Part shown: positions 62,528 through 64,000 of the stretch, piece by piece
Layout of the letters: every line of letters starts with the position of its first letter
Position numbering within the stretch: position 1 is the first letter of the stretch
DNA from: Allosphingosinicella vermicomposti
Lineage (GTDB): Bacteria; Pseudomonadota; Alphaproteobacteria; Sphingomonadales; Sphingomonadaceae
Assembly (NCBI RefSeq): GCF_003012815.1
Contig: NZ_PXYJ01000001.1
Coordinates: 1,148,956 to 1,212,955, forward strand
DNA length: 64,000 bases
Direction of reading: 5' to 3'
The notes under the pieces: generated by a model
The model's input: only the letters and a program-made list of their open reading frames with translations
Databases searched by the model: none
What the model was told of the DNA's origin: nothing
Translations under genes and position numbers: made by a program

Positions 62528-62548
62528 AAAAAGGGGGCAAACGCCCCC
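62528..62548 (-). terminator. Rho-independent terminator downstream of acpP
   Basis: On the minus strand GGGGGC-GTTT-GCCCCC is followed by TTTTT. A second, perfect stem, CCGCTTCGC-CGGA-GCGAAGCGG (62592-62613), lies nearer the acpP stop. Confidence 0.75.
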
Positions 62549-62623
62549 TTCCCCTACCGTACCGGCACAGCCGGGCGGCAATCCTGTCGGCCCGCTTCGC
62601 CGGAGCGAAGCGGCCGGGCCGGA

Positions 62624-62860
62624 TCAGCCCTTGTTCTGATCGATATAATCGATGGCGTCCTTCACGGTCGCGATCTTTTCAGCCGCGTCGTCGGGAATTT
62701 CGACACCGAATTCTTCTTCGAACGCCATGACCAGCTCGACGATGTCGAGGCTGTCCGCGCCGAGATCGTCGATGAAGCTCGCTTCCTCGGTGACCTTCTC
62801 GGCTTCAACGCCCAGATGCTCCACAACGATCTTCTTAACGCGATCAGCGGTCTCGCTCAT
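62624..62860 (-). CDS. acpP: acyl carrier protein
   Basis: The 78-residue acidic protein has the phosphopantetheine attachment Ser in [11 protein letters not shown]. It carries growing acyl chains. It lies between fabG and fabF in the usual order and is probably the most expressed gene of this cluster, as the strong terminator behind it suggests. Confidence 0.97.
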   Translation of the reverse strand: MSETADRVKKIVVEHLGVEAEKVTEEASFIDDLGADSLDIVELVMAFEEEFGVEIPDDAAEKIATVKDAIDYIDQNKG

Positions 62861-62943
62861 AACTCAAGCCTTCCTTCGTGATGTTTGACGCTGCCCTAGC
62901 CTTTCACCCCGCCCGCTGGCAAGTGGGCTTGAAACTTGGGCGC

Positions 62944-63684
62944 TTACAACATCGCCATCCCGCCGTTGACGTGCAACGTCTGGCCGGTGACGTAAGCCGC
63001 CTCCTTGCTGGCCAGGTAGACGGCGGCGGCGGCGATATCGTCGCCCGTGCCGAGCGCGCCGACTGGAATACGGCCAAGCAAAGCGTCCTTCTGCGCGTCG
63101 GGCAGCGCGTCCGTCATCGGCGAGGCAATGAAGCCAGGCGCAATACAGTTTACCGTGATGCCCCGGCTCGCGACTTCCTGCGCGAGCGCTTTGGACATGC
63201 CGATGAGGCCGGCCTTGGACGCCGCATAATTGGCCTGACCCGGATTACCGGTGACGCCAACGACGGACGTAACCGAGATGATGCGGCCGAACTTTGCGCG
63301 CATCATCGGCTTCAAAGCCGCGCGGGCGAGGCGGAAGGCGGCTTCGAGGTTGACGCGGATCACCGTGTCCCACTCCTCATCCTTCATCCGCATGGCGAGA
63401 TTGTCGCGCGTCACACCGGCATTGTTGACGAGGATGTCGATCTTGCCGCCGAGCGCTTCAACTGCCTGCGGGACGAGCGCATCAACCGCTGCGGCATCGG
63501 ACAGATTGCAGGGCAGGATAACGCTGTCGCCGCCAATTTCGGCCTGCACCGCCTTCAGCGCATCCTCGCGCGTGCCGGAAAGCGCGACCTTCGCGCCCTG
63601 GGCGGCGAGCGATTTCGCAATGGCGGAACCGAGGCCGCCGGAGGCGCCGGTTACCAGCGCGGTCATTCCCGAAAGATCGAACAT
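62944..63684 (-). CDS. fabG: 3-oxoacyl-ACP reductase
   Basis: The 246-residue SDR has the cofactor motif TGASGGLGSAIA, catalytic Ser in SVTSVVG and YAASKAG, and NAGVTRDNL. It reduces beta-ketoacyl-ACP with NADPH. The usual upstream partner fabD does not follow within the last 316 bp of the window. Confidence 0.95.
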   Translation of the reverse strand: MFDLSGMTALVTGASGGLGSAIAKSLAAQGAKVALSGTREDALKAVQAEIGGDSVILPCNLSDAAAVDALVPQAVEALGGKIDILVNNAGVTRDNLAMRMKDEEWDTVIRVNLEAAFRLARAALKPMMRAKFGRIISVTSVVGVTGNPGQANYAASKAGLIGMSKALAQEVASRGITVNCIAPGFIASPMTDALPDAQKDALLGRIPVGALGTGDDIAAAAVYLASKEAAYVTGQTLHVNGGMAML

Positions 63685-64000
63685 GTCTTCACTCCCTCAA
63701 TTTCAAACGTCATTCCGGCGAAGGCCGGAATCTCGTAACGAAAAAGCGCTTCTTTCGCCATGAGACCCCGGCTTTCGCCGGGGTGACGCGCATTTAAACC
63801 CGTCATTCTTCCAAATCCGTCATGCTGAACTTGTTTCAGCATCCATGCCGATAACAGCTCGACAGATGACAAAATGGACCCTGAAACGAGTTGGGGTCTA
63901 TCCCCTTAGCATAGGTATCGCTTGACTCAAGTATAGCACGTCTTATCGCATAAGCCCCTAAAATCAGGGGGCGCTCCATATGTCCGAACAGACATTCTGA
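63685..64000. other. intergenic region with palindromic repeats, no gene supported
   Basis: The segment upstream of fabG holds TTCCGGCGAAGGCCGGAA (63712-63729), CCCCGGCTTTCGCCGGGG (63766-63783) and a TGCTGAA...TTCAGCA unit near 63823-63841. All are dispersed repeat types. The window ends on a six-codon frame (ATGTCCGAA...TGA) that I do not call. Confidence 0.6.

Noticed and set aside
63979..63999. six-codon frame MSEQTF at the window end
   Set aside because: Too short to support as a gene and no clear ribosome-binding site precedes it.

Overview
The window is chromosomal DNA from an alphaproteobacterium, most likely a sphingomonad. The GC content is high. There is an alphaproteobacterial LexA operator (GTTC-N7-GTTC), an mreBCD-mrdA-rodA morphogenesis operon, a DUF1465/RcdA-type protein, an endonuclease-type MutL, a DksA-like protein with one cysteine, and CCGGCGAAAGCCGG-type palindromic repeats of the kind common in these genomes. 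Species cannot be told from the window.

Layout. (1) 0.1-13.4 kb is core: a PpiD-like chaperone, a lone trpG, lexA with its own operator, a VOC protein, a divergent IlvC paralogue, mutL (minus) and the divergent operon mreB-mreC-mreD-mrdA-rodA. (2) 13,518-34,877 is a 21.4 kb island integrated in tRNA-Lys(CTT). It is bounded by a perfect 46-bp direct repeat of the tRNA 3' end, with a tyrosine integrase just inside the right end. It carries an AlpA-like regulator and a primase-polymerase/AAA replication protein, so it looks like a self-replicating, satellite-like integrated element. Its cargo is defence-like: a type II restriction-modification pair whose divergent genes overlap at their 5' ends; an operon of a TSPPY DNA methyltransferase, a protein with two GHKL ATPase modules (one MORC/Hsp90-like, one histidine-kinase-like) and a receiver-domain protein; a divergent PD-(D/E)xK-like protein; and a 1,500-residue sacsin-like ATPase ending in a DUF3883/nuclease-like domain. 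(3) 35-40 kb holds a LysR regulator with a visible operator, a cysteine hydrolase, an M13 metallopeptidase and a gluzincin-like protein that has lost its catalytic glutamate. (4) 40-46 kb holds an outer-membrane beta-barrel, a GH10 xylanase and a convergent UDP-xylose-synthase-like/GT2/epimerase operon. (5) 46-64 kb is mostly housekeeping: ZIP transporter and Mn catalase, nitronate monooxygenase, thioesterase and alcohol dehydrogenase, RcdA-like, two DUF465 proteins, DksA, host-attachment protein, surE and a K+ channel, a LuxR-type HTH protein, rimO, an M17 aminopeptidase, a MarR regulator, a truncated SH3-domain protein, and fabG-acpP-fabF-mltG.

The best candidate for an undescribed system is the methyltransferase / dual-GHKL kinase / receiver operon at 17.6-23.3 kb with its divergent nuclease-like neighbour. 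Its layout suggests two-component-type signalling coupled to DNA modification. This is inference from motifs and gene order; no database search was possible.
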